NCBI RefSeq assembly: GCF_002327085.1
Contig: NZ_CP023429.1
Location: 2,284,383-2,348,382, forward strand
Reading direction: 5' to 3'
Length of the DNA: 64,000 nt
Origin: Neisseria weixii
GTDB lineage: Bacteria; Pseudomonadota; Gammaproteobacteria; Burkholderiales; Neisseriaceae
Under the pieces are notes generated by a model, which did not search any database, had not been told where the DNA came from, and saw only the letters and a program-made list of their open reading frames with translations. Positions 36,983-45,252 of the stretch are shown in pieces; within the stretch, counting starts at the first letter, position 1, and each line of letters opens with the position of its first letter. The position numbers and the translations under genes were made by a program.

Positions 36983-37252
36983 ATGGATATGCAGGCAGAA
37001 ATCGAAGGCCGTCTGAAAAGCTTGGATTACCAGCTTTTTGAATTTGAAGACGAAAGCCATCTCCACATCGGCCATGCGGGCAACAAAGGCGGTGGGCATT
37101 ATGCGGTCGTGATTGTGAGCGAAGCCTTTCGCGACGTCAGCCGTCTCAACCGCCAGCGCATGGTCAAAACCTTATTAAACGATTTATTTTCAGACGGCCT
37201 GATTCATGCCTTGAGCATCAAAGCCGTTACTCCTGATGAATATTTCAACTGA
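36983..37252 (+). CDS. bolA: BolA family protein
   Basis: Class II KH-like fold; BolA proteins work with monothiol glutaredoxins in iron-sulfur cluster handling. 89 residues with LFEFEDESHLHIGHAGNKGGGHYAVVIVSEAF (strand and histidine ligand), and the helix-strand HALSIKAVTPDEYF at the end. Two uptake sequences lie inside the gene in opposite orientation: one codes GRLK near residue 10, the other FSDGL near residue 70. It follows yciI by two bases and precedes the PpiC gene by 23. Confidence 0.92.
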   Translation: MDMQAEIEGRLKSLDYQLFEFEDESHLHIGHAGNKGGGHYAVVIVSEAFRDVSRLNRQRMVKTLLNDLFSDGLIHALSIKAVTPDEYFN

Positions 37253-37275
37253 TTCAACAACAAATTGAGAAAATT

Positions 37276-38147
37276 ATGAAAAAAACCTATGTTACTTCGG
37301 CTGTATTTTTCGCCCTTGCTTCAGGCAGCCTGCTGGCGCAAACCTTAGTCACTGTCAACGGCCAAGCCATCAACAGCAGCATGATTGATGCGCAAGTTAA
37401 AGCAATTCGCGCTGAAAACAAACAAATTCAAGATACCCCCGCCCTGCGCCGAAACCTGACCGAACGCCAAGTGATTTCCACCGTGGTCGGCCAAGAAGCC
37501 AAACGTTTGAAACTAGACCAAAGCGCAGAATACAAACAGGCCTTGCAACAAGCGCGTGCTGCCGCCGATAAAAGCGGCGCCTCCAAAAAAGCCAATTTCA
37601 AAACCGAATGGGCGGTATTTCAAAGTGACTTGCTAGGCCAAGCCTACGCCGCTCATGTGGCCAAACAAAATCCGGTGCAGGAAAAAGACGTTAAAGCCGC
37701 TTACGACGATTTCAGCAAATTCTATAAAGGCACGCAAGAAGTGCAATTAGGCGAAATCGCAACCAACAGCAGCACTGATGCCGAAAAAGCCATCGCCGAT
37801 TTGAAAGCCAAAAAAGCTTCAGCAGCGTGTTGAAACAATACTCGGTTGATGAGCAAGCCAAACAGACCGGCGGCATTCCGAATATGTATGTACCGCTGAA
37901 AGATCTGCAACAATCTGCGCCGCCTTTGTATCATGCGGTGAAAGACCTGAAAAAGGGCGGCGTGACCGCCAAACCTTTGCAAAACGGCAATATTTACAGC
38001 GTATTCTATGTAAACGACCGCCGCAACATTACCCTGCCGACTTACGATCAGGCCAAAAACGACATCGGTCGCGATTTGCAAGCTGCCCGCATTGATGCTT
38101 CAGTGCAGTCGCTGCTGCAAAAAGCCGACATCAAACCGGCCAAATAA
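37276..38147 (+). CDS. Periplasmic PpiC/SurA-like peptidyl-prolyl isomerase, one frame break
   Basis: Signal peptide ends SLLAQ, then a SurA-like N-terminal helical domain (VTVNGQAINSSMIDAQ ... VVGQEAKRL) and a parvulin domain (VQLGEIATNSSTDAEKAI, later GGIPNMYVPLKDL). One A is missing from the A6 run at 37810-37815, between DLKAKK and SFSSVLKQYS. About 290 aa joined. Likely a chaperone for outer-membrane or secreted proteins. A second, shorter parvulin gene follows by 19 bases. Confidence 0.87.
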
Positions 38148-38166
38148 TTCAGCGACGGAGTAAATG

Positions 38167-38925
38167 ATGAAATATCAAACGGCGGTGGCCGGCATTGTTG
38201 CCGCAGCGGTGGCCGGCTTCGCGATTGCCAACGCACCGGAAATTCCTGCCGCACGCATCGACAGCATGGTGAAAGAAGTGTTGCGCCAAGCCGACCAGCA
38301 TCCGAACCAAACGTCCAAACCGAACGGTGCAGCCATCCGCAAGGATGTGGTGCGTCAGTTGCAGACATTTGAAGTATTGAAAAACGAAGCCCTGAAAGTG
38401 GGATTGGATAAAGACCCTGAAGTGCAAAACCAATTCCAGACCATGGAAGCCCAGTTTTACGCCACACAATACGCGCAATATCTGGAGCGCAACACCACTG
38501 TTGACGACAACGATTTGCACAAAATCTACGAACAGCAAACGCGCATGATTAAGCTGCAACAAGTGAGTTTCAACAGCGAGCAAGAAGCCCGCGCTGCGTT
38601 GGAATTGCTGCGCAAAGGCTTGTCGTTTGACGATTTGATGAAGCGTTATCCGAATCCGGAACAAGCGTTCAACGAATTCATCATGCCGCAGCAGTTGCCA
38701 CCGCAAATGGCTGAAATTGTCGAGCCCATGAGTCGTGGCGACGTGACGCCTCATCCGGTAAAACTGCAGGATAAGTTTTATCTCTTTAAACTGGGTGCAG
38801 TCGAGCGCAATCCTGAAGCGCAGCCGTTTGAGCTGGTGCGCAACCAACTGGCGCAACAGGCCAAACAGCAGAAAGTGCGCCGTCAGATTGACGACTTGCT
38901 GAAAGCCAACGGCATCAGCCGCTGA
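38167..38925 (+). CDS. Second PpiC-like peptidyl-prolyl isomerase of the operon
   Basis: 252 residues. The N-terminal segment TAVAGIVAAAVAGFAIANA is a signal peptide or anchor. The SurA-like helical region (AAIRKDVVRQLQTFEVLKNEALKVGL) is followed by a parvulin domain with IKLQQVSFNSEQEARAALELL and KGLSFDDLMKRY. Weak conservation of the catalytic core suggests a mainly chaperone role. Two tandem ATGs occur; the second has GGAG six bases upstream. It is the last gene of the yciI-bolA-ppiC-ppiC operon, followed by a terminator. Confidence 0.87.
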   Translation: MKYQTAVAGIVAAAVAGFAIANAPEIPAARIDSMVKEVLRQADQHPNQTSKPNGAAIRKDVVRQLQTFEVLKNEALKVGLDKDPEVQNQFQTMEAQFYATQYAQYLERNTTVDDNDLHKIYEQQTRMIKLQQVSFNSEQEARAALELLRKGLSFDDLMKRYPNPEQAFNEFIMPQQLPPQMAEIVEPMSRGDVTPHPVKLQDKFYLFKLGAVERNPEAQPFELVRNQLAQQAKQQKVRRQIDDLLKANGISR

Positions 38926-38943
38926 TAAAGCATTAAGGCATGA

Positions 38944-38984
38944 ACAGGCCGTCTGAAATTCAGTTTTTCAGACGGCTTTTTTCT
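38944..38984. terminator. Terminator of the yciI-bolA-ppiC operon
   Basis: CAGGCCGTCTGAAA inverse-paired with TTTCAGACGGCTTTTTT. Confidence 0.8.
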
Positions 38985-39062
38985 ATCCAATCCATCTGTT
39001 TTTTATCTTTGATAATAGAACGGCTTTTGCATGCGTCAATAGATTATCCCATAATACGGTTT

Positions 39063-39195
39063 TCAGACGGCCTCGAGACTTTGCAAAATCTCATGAATAC
39101 TCCGAAACCAAAACAGCAGTCATTCCCGTGCGGACGGGAATGACGTCGGTTTTGTGTACTCTGGCTTTTGAAGGCGTTGTACAAAGGCCTAACCT
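39063..39195. repeat. Mosaic repeat (NIME) with one dRS3
   Basis: Starts with an uptake sequence and TCGAGACTTTGCAAAATCTC, contains ATTCCCGTGCGGACGGGAAT (dRS3, 39122-39141) flanked by inverted AACCAAAAC/GTCGGTTTT blocks, and ends TTGTACAAAGGCC, the inverse of the opening. Confidence 0.85.
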
Positions 39196-39210
39196 ATTCA
39201 AAGGAACATC

Positions 39211-39672
39211 ATGCGCGCAGTAATTCAAAAAGTAACCCACGCCCAAGTCGATATTATTGAAAACAATAGCCGCGATACCGGCGGCAAAATCGACAACGGC
39301 TTTATGATTTTGCTGGGTGTGACCCACGACGATACCGAAGCCGATGCCCGCTATATTGCCGATAAAGCCGGCAATCTGCGTATTTTTGAAGATGAAAACG
39401 GCAAGCTGAATTTGTCACTCAAAGATGTCGGCGGTTCGGTATTGTTGGTCTCACAATTCACTTTATATGCCGATGCCCGCAGCGGCCGCCGCCCTTCTTT
39501 CTCGCATGCTGCCCATGCCGCCCAAGCCGCTGCTTTGTATCAGCGCACAGCCGAATATCTGCGCGGACACGGCTTGACGGTGGAAACCGGCCGTTTTCAA
39601 ACACATATGCAGGCGACACTGTGCAATGACGGGCCGGTGACACTGCTGCTGGATTCTCAAAAGCTGTTTTAG
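39211..39672 (+). CDS. dtd: D-aminoacyl-tRNA deacylase
   Basis: Cytosolic proofreading enzyme that removes D-amino acids (and glycine from tRNA-Ala). 153 aa with [15 protein letters not shown] at the N-terminus, the active-site segments [20 protein letters not shown] and [12 protein letters not shown] (cross-subunit GPVT loop). A family member normally has about 145-150 residues; here there is a short insertion ENNSRDTGG after the first strand. It is preceded by the mosaic repeat and followed by a terminator, so monocistronic. Confidence 0.96.
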   Translation: MRAVIQKVTHAQVDIIENNSRDTGGKIDNGFMILLGVTHDDTEADARYIADKAGNLRIFEDENGKLNLSLKDVGGSVLLVSQFTLYADARSGRRPSFSHAAHAAQAAALYQRTAEYLRGHGLTVETGRFQTHMQATLCNDGPVTLLLDSQKLF

Positions 39673-39695
39673 CCCATTGGCCTGTTCGGCCGATA

Positions 39696-39729
39696 AAAAA
39701 AGCCGTCTGAATACATTCAGACGGCCTAA
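39696..39729. terminator. dtd terminator
   Basis: AAAGCCGTCTGAAT and ATTCAGACGGCCT with a three-base loop. Confidence 0.85.
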
Positions 39730-39863
39730 TGTTGTACATACAGCAATGTAGAACAAGGGAATACAAACAAACATGATCACAAACAATTGCATCACGCTGA
39801 AAATGTAAAGTGAATTTTACCATTATTAATATAAAATAGAAATACTTGTCAAAAATTATTATA

Positions 39864-39901
39864 AAAAAAGCCGTCTGAAATTTAACTTTCAGACGGCCTG
39901 A
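39864..39901. terminator. gntK terminator
   Basis: AAAAGCCGTCTGAAA and TTTCAGACGGCC around TTTAAC, just after the gntK stop on the minus strand. Confidence 0.82.
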
Positions 39902-39922
39902 TACCTCTATACCTGATGAGGC

Positions 39923-40450
39923 TTAATCATTCGGCAACAAACCTTCTGCTTTTACCCAAGCGACGATATCGGCTTCTACAGCCTCCGGGGAACCCGGATT
40001 GTCGATTTTCACACCGTATTCATCGGCTTCAAGCTCTTCCAGAATTTCCAATTGCGAATCCAGCATATCAGCCTTCATGTAATGGCCTTTGCGCGACATC
40101 ATTCGCTCAAGGTTTACTTCTTGCGGCGGAGTCAGGTGGATAAATGCCACTTTACCTTCTGTACCGCGCAAAATATCTCGGTATTGTTTTTTCAATGCAG
40201 AACACGTCACAATCGAATACGCCGCGCCTGCTTGCGCCTGCGCCGTCATCCAGTCACGCAGATTGCCCAGCCAAGGATAGCGGTCTTCATCGGTCAGCGG
40301 AATGCCCGCACCCATTTTATCGCGGTTGGCTTGGGTGTGAAATTCATCACCTTCAGCATATGCACATTCGCCCAAATGCTTTTGCAGTGACAAGGCCGCC
40401 GTGGTTTTACCGCAGCCGCATACGCCCATCATTACAAAATGTACGGTCAT
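39923..40450 (-). CDS. gntK: Gluconokinase
   Basis: Phosphorylates gluconate to 6-phosphogluconate for the Entner-Doudoroff or pentose phosphate route. P-loop GVCGCGKTT near residues 9-17, then the DEFHTQANRDKMGAGIPLTDEDRYPWL substrate block (DKM..G.PL.D.DR.PWL is the family signature), CSALKKQYRD and a lid region. 175 aa. The start at 40450 follows AAGGAGAAT. It is preceded by the gluconate permease gene with a 10-base gap, so the pair forms a gluconate-use operon. Confidence 0.95.
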   Translation of the reverse strand: MTVHFVMMGVCGCGKTTAALSLQKHLGECAYAEGDEFHTQANRDKMGAGIPLTDEDRYPWLGNLRDWMTAQAQAGAAYSIVTCSALKKQYRDILRGTEGKVAFIHLTPPQEVNLERMMSRKGHYMKADMLDSQLEILEELEADEYGVKIDNPGSPEAVEADIVAWVKAEGLLPND

Positions 40451-40460
40451 ATCATTCTCC

Positions 40461-41846
40461 TTAAACGATAGTAAAGGCCAATGCCGACAAAGCAAAACCA
40501 ATCAGAGCAATCAGGGTTTGGTTAACTGTCCATGTTTTCAGTGTGGTCGGTACGTCCATATTCAACAAGCGGCCAACCAGCCAGAAACCGGAATCGTTAA
40601 AGTGGCTGCAACCGACAGAACCGGCAGCCGTAGCCAACACCACACAAGCCAATTGCCAATCGCTGAAACCGGCTGCCATCACTGCGGGTGCCATCAAAGC
40701 TGCGGCAGTGGTTAAAGCCACGGTAGCAGAACCTTGCGCAATACGCAACGCCAATGCCACCAAGAAGCAGCCCAGCAACACCGGAATGCCCAAATCAGCC
40801 ATGCTGTCGGCCAAAGCCTGACCGATACCCGACGCACGCAATACGCCGCCGAACATACCGCCCGCGCCGGTAATCAGAATCACTGAGCACACCGGCCCCA
40901 ACGCACCGTCGATGGTTTTTTCCAAAGCAGTAGCTTTTTCACCGCGCTTGCAACCCAAAACATACAGAGCCACCAATACGGAAATCAACAGGGCAATCGG
41001 TGTAGAACCAATCATGCGCAATGTTTGTACCCAAGCTTCATCGGCGCTGACCACTTTTTCACTGATTAAGGCAGCCAATCCGGTATTCAAAAAAATCAGC
41101 AACATCGGAATCAGCATAATGCCGATCACGGTTGAAGCTTTGGCAGGCTCTTTCGGGGAGTCGCTGTCTTGTGCGCCGCCACTCAAGAAATCAGGCACCG
41201 GCACATTAAACTTCCGGCCTAAAATCCGACCCCACAAATAACCACTGAAATACCAAGTAATCACCGCAACCGGCAAACCGACCAGCAGCACATGGCCGAT
41301 GTTGGCGCCGTAAAATTCAGAAGCGGCAATCGGCCCCGGATGCGGCGGCAGGAAAACGTGCATCACCGAAAACGCACCAATCGATGCCATGGCATACGGC
41401 AAAACTGTTGCTTTCATACGGCGTGCAGTAGCAAATACAATCGGCAGCATCACCATCAAGCCCGCGTCGAAGAAAATCGGGAAACCGAAAATCAACGAAG
41501 CCACACCCAAGGCAAACGGCGCACGTTTTTCGCCAAACATGCGAATCAAGGCATCAGCCAGCGACTGCGCACCACCCGATGTTTCCACCAAGCGGCCGAG
41601 CATCGCACCTAAGCCGACCAGCAAAGCCACGCCGCCGAGCGTGCCGCCGAAGTTTCTCACCAACACATCATTAACAATATTGCCCATCGGCAAACCGGTG
41701 GCAATCGCCGTCAGCAGGCTGACGCACACCAGTGTCACCAACGCATGAATGCGGAATTTCACAATCATGACCAAAATCAGCAAAATCGCCGCTGCCGCAA
41801 TCCCCAACAGCGTCCCTGCGTTGAGGGTTTGAGTCCAACCGTCCAT
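40461..41846 (-). CDS. gntT: Gluconate permease (GntP family)
   Basis: Proton-coupled gluconate importer of the inner membrane, 461 aa with about 12-14 hydrophobic segments. Recognisable GntP family blocks: LVGLGAMLGRLVETSGGAQ, PIFFDAGLMVMLPIVF, FLPPHPGPIAA and VGCSHFNDSGFWLV. It heads an operon with gntK. No regulator is adjacent. The product of gntK enters central carbon metabolism. Which of GntT, GntU or GntP of E. coli it matches best would need alignment, so the symbol is approximate. Confidence 0.92.
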   Translation of the reverse strand: MDGWTQTLNAGTLLGIAAAAILLILVMIVKFRIHALVTLVCVSLLTAIATGLPMGNIVNDVLVRNFGGTLGGVALLVGLGAMLGRLVETSGGAQSLADALIRMFGEKRAPFALGVASLIFGFPIFFDAGLMVMLPIVFATARRMKATVLPYAMASIGAFSVMHVFLPPHPGPIAASEFYGANIGHVLLVGLPVAVITWYFSGYLWGRILGRKFNVPVPDFLSGGAQDSDSPKEPAKASTVIGIMLIPMLLIFLNTGLAALISEKVVSADEAWVQTLRMIGSTPIALLISVLVALYVLGCKRGEKATALEKTIDGALGPVCSVILITGAGGMFGGVLRASGIGQALADSMADLGIPVLLGCFLVALALRIAQGSATVALTTAAALMAPAVMAAGFSDWQLACVVLATAAGSVGCSHFNDSGFWLVGRLLNMDVPTTLKTWTVNQTLIALIGFALSALAFTIV

Positions 41847-42029
41847 TTGTCACCTTTCCATTGATAAAATGTAAACAGATTAAGAAAATTTCCAGCAAAA
41901 TTTCGATATAAATTTAGCACAAATCATACCGCCATGCCGAAATCAAAATATTCTGTTTCAATAAGTGCATATTTATTAAAATGAAATTTTTCAAGCAAAC
42001 CAACGTTTCCTGACTCAGATCAAAAACAG

Positions 42030-42067
42030 ACAGGCCGTCTGAAAATCTGCATTTTCAGACGGCCTTG
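42030..42067. terminator. Uptake-sequence terminator after the C39 peptidase gene
   Basis: CAGGCCGTCTGAAAAT and ATTTTCAGACGGCC with a short loop. Confidence 0.85.
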
Positions 42068-42090
42068 CCCTATTATATGCTCTTATCTAT

Positions 42091-42723
42091 CTAATCTACC
42101 CTACTACTTTTCACTTGTGTTACCGCAAACTCAGTCTGCCTCTTCGGTTGACGCGTAAAAAACGCCGCATTACTTTGAATTTCTGCACCCTTAGGCAACA
42201 CGGCTAAAATCTTACCCGACAAATCGCCTTCCCGCGTCTTCCATGCGTCAAGAAACTGCGCACGGCTCATCGAAACATGCCCCAATGACGGATCAGCCAG
42301 CAAAACCGTATCATCAGAAACACCGCGCAATACCGAAAAATGGTCGTCTTTACGGTATTTCAGATACACAATCACCGGAATTTTCAAAGCCGTCAACTGC
42401 TCAAACGTCAAAGCGTAGCCCTTCGCCTCAGGTAAAATCCGCTGCATATCTTCAAAAGAAGCCCGTTCGCGCGTTTTGTCCATTTTCTCAAGCACTTCCT
42501 CTTCCGTCAGCTTCTGCCCGTAAAAATTGTTCAACAACGTGGCCACCGAAGCCGTGCCGCAGGAAAAATCCAAATCCTGCTTCACGATATTGAAATCACG
42601 TTTTTCCTTCCAACTCTGTACCTTGATTTTGCCGTAAGCCAAAGGATTCTCATGCGGCATCGGCGCGGCATGGATCATCGGCAGAAGCAGGTATAAACAG
42701 AGTAAAAGACGGAGCTTCATCAT
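42091..42723 (-). CDS. Stand-alone periplasmic C39-family peptidase
   Basis: 210 residues. A signal peptide (to about residue 19, ...MIHA) directs it out of the cytoplasm. The papain-like C39 core is complete: oxyanion Q49, catalytic C55 in KQDLDFSCGTASVATLL, H128 in KDDHFSVLRGV and D144 in LLADPSLGHVSM. C39 peptidases normally sit on ABC transporters and cut bacteriocin leaders after Gly-Gly or Gly-Ala; this one has no ABC part. It lies at the end of a cluster of peptides with exactly such leaders, so I infer it processes them in the periplasm. A terminator separates it from the upstream gene. Confidence 0.88.
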   Translation of the reverse strand: MMKLRLLLCLYLLLPMIHAAPMPHENPLAYGKIKVQSWKEKRDFNIVKQDLDFSCGTASVATLLNNFYGQKLTEEEVLEKMDKTRERASFEDMQRILPEAKGYALTFEQLTALKIPVIVYLKYRKDDHFSVLRGVSDDTVLLADPSLGHVSMSRAQFLDAWKTREGDLSGKILAVLPKGAEIQSNAAFFTRQPKRQTEFAVTQVKSSRVD

Positions 42724-42737
42724 ATTTTCCTTTGAGC

Positions 42738-42782
42738 AAGGCCGTCTGAAAAATCAAACCAATATTTTCAGACGGCCTTTTC
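42738..42782. terminator. Uptake-sequence terminator upstream of the C39 gene
   Basis: AAGGCCGTCTGAAAAAT and ATTTTCAGACGGCCTT. It separates the peptidase gene from the peptide/immunity genes, which suggests separate transcription. Confidence 0.82.
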
Positions 42783-42805
42783 CGAATCTAAGATATTGCA
42801 AGGCA

Positions 42806-42885
42806 GCAGGTAGGTTGGGAACAAACCTAACAAAAACCGTAAATGATTAGGATAATGCTGGGTCGAGGCCCAACCTACCTTTGCT
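42806..42885. repeat. Inverted repeat with GGTAGGTTGGG / CCCAACCTACC; copy 1 of a 41-base repeat
   Basis: GCAGGTAGGTTGGG (42806-42819) faces CCCAACCTACCTTTGC (42869-42884). The segment 42845-42885 recurs with changes at 43590-43630, directly before the third peptide cassette. Confidence 0.7.
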
Positions 42886-42929
42886 ATAGTCAGCATGACA
42901 ACCTTAACCAATAGATTATCATCGTTTTG

Positions 42930-43214
42930 TTATTTTTTACTACTCCTAATCTTATCTAGAAAATAGATACAAATACTAATAACAAAACTGACCGACATAC
43001 TGAAAATACCGATACCTTTCCATCCAATCTCATATCCTTTCAATAAGTATACGATAGCAGAAAAACCCGCAGCTATACTGTATAGCAATGAAAAGCATAT
43101 AGCATACAGCAAGATGGGAGAAATTTTTATAATTCGGTTATTTTCAGCAATATATTTGGCTAACTCACCACCAAATATCCCTGATAATAAATAAATAAGA
43201 AGGTTATCTTCCAT
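42930..43214 (-). CDS. Small membrane protein 3, candidate immunity protein
   Basis: 94 residues with three hydrophobic segments (about 4-20, 33-58 and 66-86) and a basic end DKIRSSKK. No family recognised. It begins only three bases after the stop of peptide cassette 3, the arrangement expected for a toxin with its cognate immunity protein. The other two membrane proteins of the cluster have similar size and topology but different sequence. AT-rich codon use contrasts with flanking housekeeping genes. Immunity function is inference from position and topology. Confidence 0.65.
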   Translation of the reverse strand: MEDNLLIYLLSGIFGGELAKYIAENNRIIKISPILLYAICFSLLYSIAAGFSAIVYLLKGYEIGWKGIGIFSMSVSFVISICIYFLDKIRSSKK

Positions 43215-43217
43215 AAA

Positions 43218-43586
43218 TTATCTTTTATGCTTACCCAATGCCGCACTTGAAGATTGATTTAATCCAAACGCATTAGTACGAATAACAATATTGGGTACTG
43301 CATTTCCATTTCTCCATGCTTCCTTAGCAAAAGCTTTGGTTGAAATACCTGCACCGCGCAGCATAGCATTAGTATATCCGCCACCCACCATCCCCCGCCT
43401 ACAGCTGCTAGTGTACTACGGGTAGAAGCAGGTTGTCCGGTACGATAGCAGCTTAGTCCGTGATTGCTCCATGCACTAATATTACCCACAATTAATGCAC
43501 CTAGCACAAAAGGTGCCCAAGCCCCCCTCGGTCTCCTTCATCTCCTGCCGAGACAATTCCGCCAACTGCAACGGTTTGTCTGCCTG
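43218..43586 (-). pseudogene. Glycine-rich peptide cassette 3 (no signal peptide, two frame breaks)
   Basis: Begins inside the conserved leader: QADKPLQLAELSRQEMKETEG, without the upstream Sec signal or start codon. Removing one G from the run at 43522-43527 continues as AWAPFVLGALIVGNISAW; restoring one G in the G5 run near 43391-43395 continues as MVGGGYTNAMLRGAGISTK to a stop at 43218. The mature part (about 100 aa) is Gly/Ala-rich. Upstream lies a 41-base repeat instead of the missing 5' half. It is a silent cassette or a remnant; sequence errors add to the breaks. Confidence 0.6.
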
Positions 43587-43589
43587 AAT

Positions 43590-43630
43590 GATTAGGATGA
43601 TATCGATTCTCGCCCCAACCTACCTTTGCT
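43590..43630. repeat. 41-base repeat, copy 2
   Basis: GATTAGGATGATATCGATTC...CCCAACCTACCTTTGCT matches 42845-42885 at both ends. It abuts the truncated leader of cassette 3, so it may mark the point where the 5' part was lost. Confidence 0.65.
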
Positions 43631-43648
43631 CACGGGAGGCCGTATTTA

Positions 43649-43937
43649 TCACACTTTAGAAGATTTATCAAATTTCAAATAAGTCCAAAACTCTTTAATA
43701 GCTTCCTTTGGCTTGATTTTTTTATTTTTTCCTACAATCAAAGCAAACATATTCCAAATAAACGCCAAAATCAAAAACAAACCTGCCCAAAAATCATATG
43801 TTTTTATCAATAAGGATACACAAATTATCAGTCCGCCCCCCCTATTATTTTAAAATTATTCCTACCGGAATTGAAACAAAGCATGAAAATCCAACCCAGT
43901 ATAGGTACGACACCAAATAAAATAAAAGTAAGCATAA
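43649..43937 (-). CDS. Small membrane protein 2, candidate immunity protein, one frame break
   Basis: From ATG 43937: MLTFILFGVVPILGWIFMLC, then NNFKIIGG, and after a change of frame in the G7 run (43836-43842) LIICVSLLIKTYDFWAGLFLI, a third helix ILAFIWNMFALIVG and a charged tail ending KFDKSSKV. About 96 residues, three membrane segments. It follows peptide cassette 2 by 70 bases, as protein 1 follows peptide 1 by 65. No family recognised. The break sits in a seven-base homopolymer, so it could be an error or, less likely, a phase-variable tract. Confidence 0.6.
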
Positions 43938-44007
43938 CTGAATAATTAACTTTTAGAGTTAACCTACTGTTTCCAATATTGAAAAAGTAGGTATTAATAT
44001 TGTAAAA

Positions 44008-44361
44008 TTAGCGTCTATTATTAATAGTATGTGTTGTATTTGCTTTTTGAGCTCCTTGATTAAGAGCAAAAGTACCTGGTGTCCACGCTACAGCTCCTGC
44101 AATACCCCCACCCGCAGCAGCCCCCATACCTCCACCAATTGCAGCAGTTCCACTACCTATTGCGGCGGCACGTGCAGCTCCTCCGGCAGTCCCTATTCTT
44201 CCAGTTGCTTTATAAACATCATAATGATATTTCCATGCAGCAAATACTCCACCTCCTGCAACTGCTAATCCGAGTGGAATGAATTTTCCCTCCGTCTCCT
44301 TCATCTCCTGCTTCGACAATTCCGCCAACTGCAACGGCTTGTCTGTTTGCACTTCAAACAC
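44008..44361 (-). CDS. Glycine-zipper peptide cassette 2 (truncated leader, GTG start)
   Basis: Open frame of 117 codons starting at GTG within the shared leader: VFEVQTDKPLQLAELSKQEM, then KETEG. The Sec signal present in peptide 1 is missing, so it should not be exported as it stands. The remaining 92 residues are a strong glycine zipper (GTAGGAARAAAIGSGTAAIGG, MGAAAGGGIAGAVA) and end HTINNRR. It starts three bases after the stop of membrane protein 1. I infer a cassette that becomes active after recombination with peptide 1 through the common leader, although translation-coupled cytoplasmic expression is possible. Confidence 0.68.
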   Translation of the reverse strand: MFEVQTDKPLQLAELSKQEMKETEGKFIPLGLAVAGGGVFAAWKYHYDVYKATGRIGTAGGAARAAAIGSGTAAIGGGMGAAAGGGIAGAVAWTPGTFALNQGAQKANTTHTINNRR

Positions 44362-44364
44362 TTG

Positions 44365-44643
44365 CTATTTTTTTATTTGCTTCTCTATTTTTTCGGCACA
44401 CCATAAAAAAACATAACAAATCAGGAACAATGCGGTAGAAAATAAAACTAAATCCCTTATCAACGTAGTGAAAAATTCAAAGCCAATATCATTGCCGTTT
44501 TTTACGGCATTAAATATATCTAAAACGAAGTATCCGCAAAAGAAAAAAACTGCGGCAGCAAAAGATAATGCAAATCTACTTATTTTCTTTTGGCTATATT
44601 TTGCAGACAGATGACCTAAAATGGCTGCCAATAAATCAGACAT
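44365..44643 (-). CDS. Small membrane protein 1, candidate immunity protein
   Basis: 92 residues with two strong membrane helices (about 24-44 and 62-84; FALSFAAAVFFFCGYFVLDIF, LVLFSTALFLICYVFLW) and a basic end EKIEKQIKK. The start at 44643 is supported by AGGGA upstream; longer in-frame extensions read into the intergenic region after peptide 1. No family recognised. Directly downstream of the complete peptide gene, as an immunity gene would be. Unrelated in sequence to membrane proteins 2 and 3. Confidence 0.65.
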   Translation of the reverse strand: MSDLLAAILGHLSAKYSQKKISRFALSFAAAVFFFCGYFVLDIFNAVKNGNDIGFEFFTTLIRDLVLFSTALFLICYVFLWCAEKIEKQIKK

Positions 44644-44708
44644 TGTTGTATCCCTAAATAAGGGGTGGCGAACAATGTTCGTCACCTCTTTAAATTTAAA
44701 AAGTTGGA

Positions 44709-45211
44709 TTATCTGCGCCAAACACGATTAGCACCGTTATTGGCAATAGCACTATTAGCCCGCCATACATTTGCACCGGCATTTGTAAGGCTTGGGATAA
44801 ATTTTGCTCCTCCACTGGCAATAGCTCCTGCTGTACCAAATGAAGCTCCAATTACTGCTCCAGTACCTACATTACCAGCAAACTTAGCATTATCCCATTT
44901 ATAGTTTCCTTTATAGGCTCCCCAAGCATATCCTGCTCCGCCTACAATACCACCTATGGCACCACCAGCTACCCAAGGAGCCAAAGCCCCTCCGTTTCCT
45001 TCATTTCTTTCTGAGAAAGTTCGGCCAGTTGCATAGGCTTATCTTGCTTCACATCAAAAACCTGATGTTCAAACTTCATCGGATTTTCAATCGATAAGGC
45101 CTGCACTTTATCATCTACGTTCAATTTCAATGGCTGCTTATTCGCCTCCTGCGCCATTACAGGTACAGCCATAACAGATAGAATCATCAAAGCTGAAATC
45201 TGTTTTTTCAT
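44709..45211 (-). CDS. Secreted glycine-zipper bacteriocin-like peptide with Sec signal plus double-glycine-type leader (one frame break)
   Basis: The only complete peptide gene of the cluster. AAGGAG lies seven bases before ATG 45211. Residues 1-20 are a Sec signal (ending AVPVMA), 21-60 a hydrophilic pro-region, and 61-76 read QLAELSQKEMKETEGA, which fits the bacteriocin leader consensus exactly: L-12, S-11, E-8, M-7, G-2, A-1. The frame breaks here because one G is missing in CCCC 44987-44990. The 91-residue mature part (LAPWVAGGAIGGIVGGAGYAW...) is a glycine zipper with aromatic and basic ends. 167 aa joined. Likely a membrane-active toxin. Confidence 0.78.
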
Positions 45212-45252
45212 TTTACAACTCCTTTGTTTACAGCGGTTAAAAAAACACCCCG

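Noticed and set aside
43836..43842. G7 tract in candidate immunity gene 2 as a phase-variable switch
   Set aside because: Neisseria does use poly-G tracts, but seven bases is short and the same kind of break occurs in many housekeeping genes here, so an assembly error is the simpler reading.
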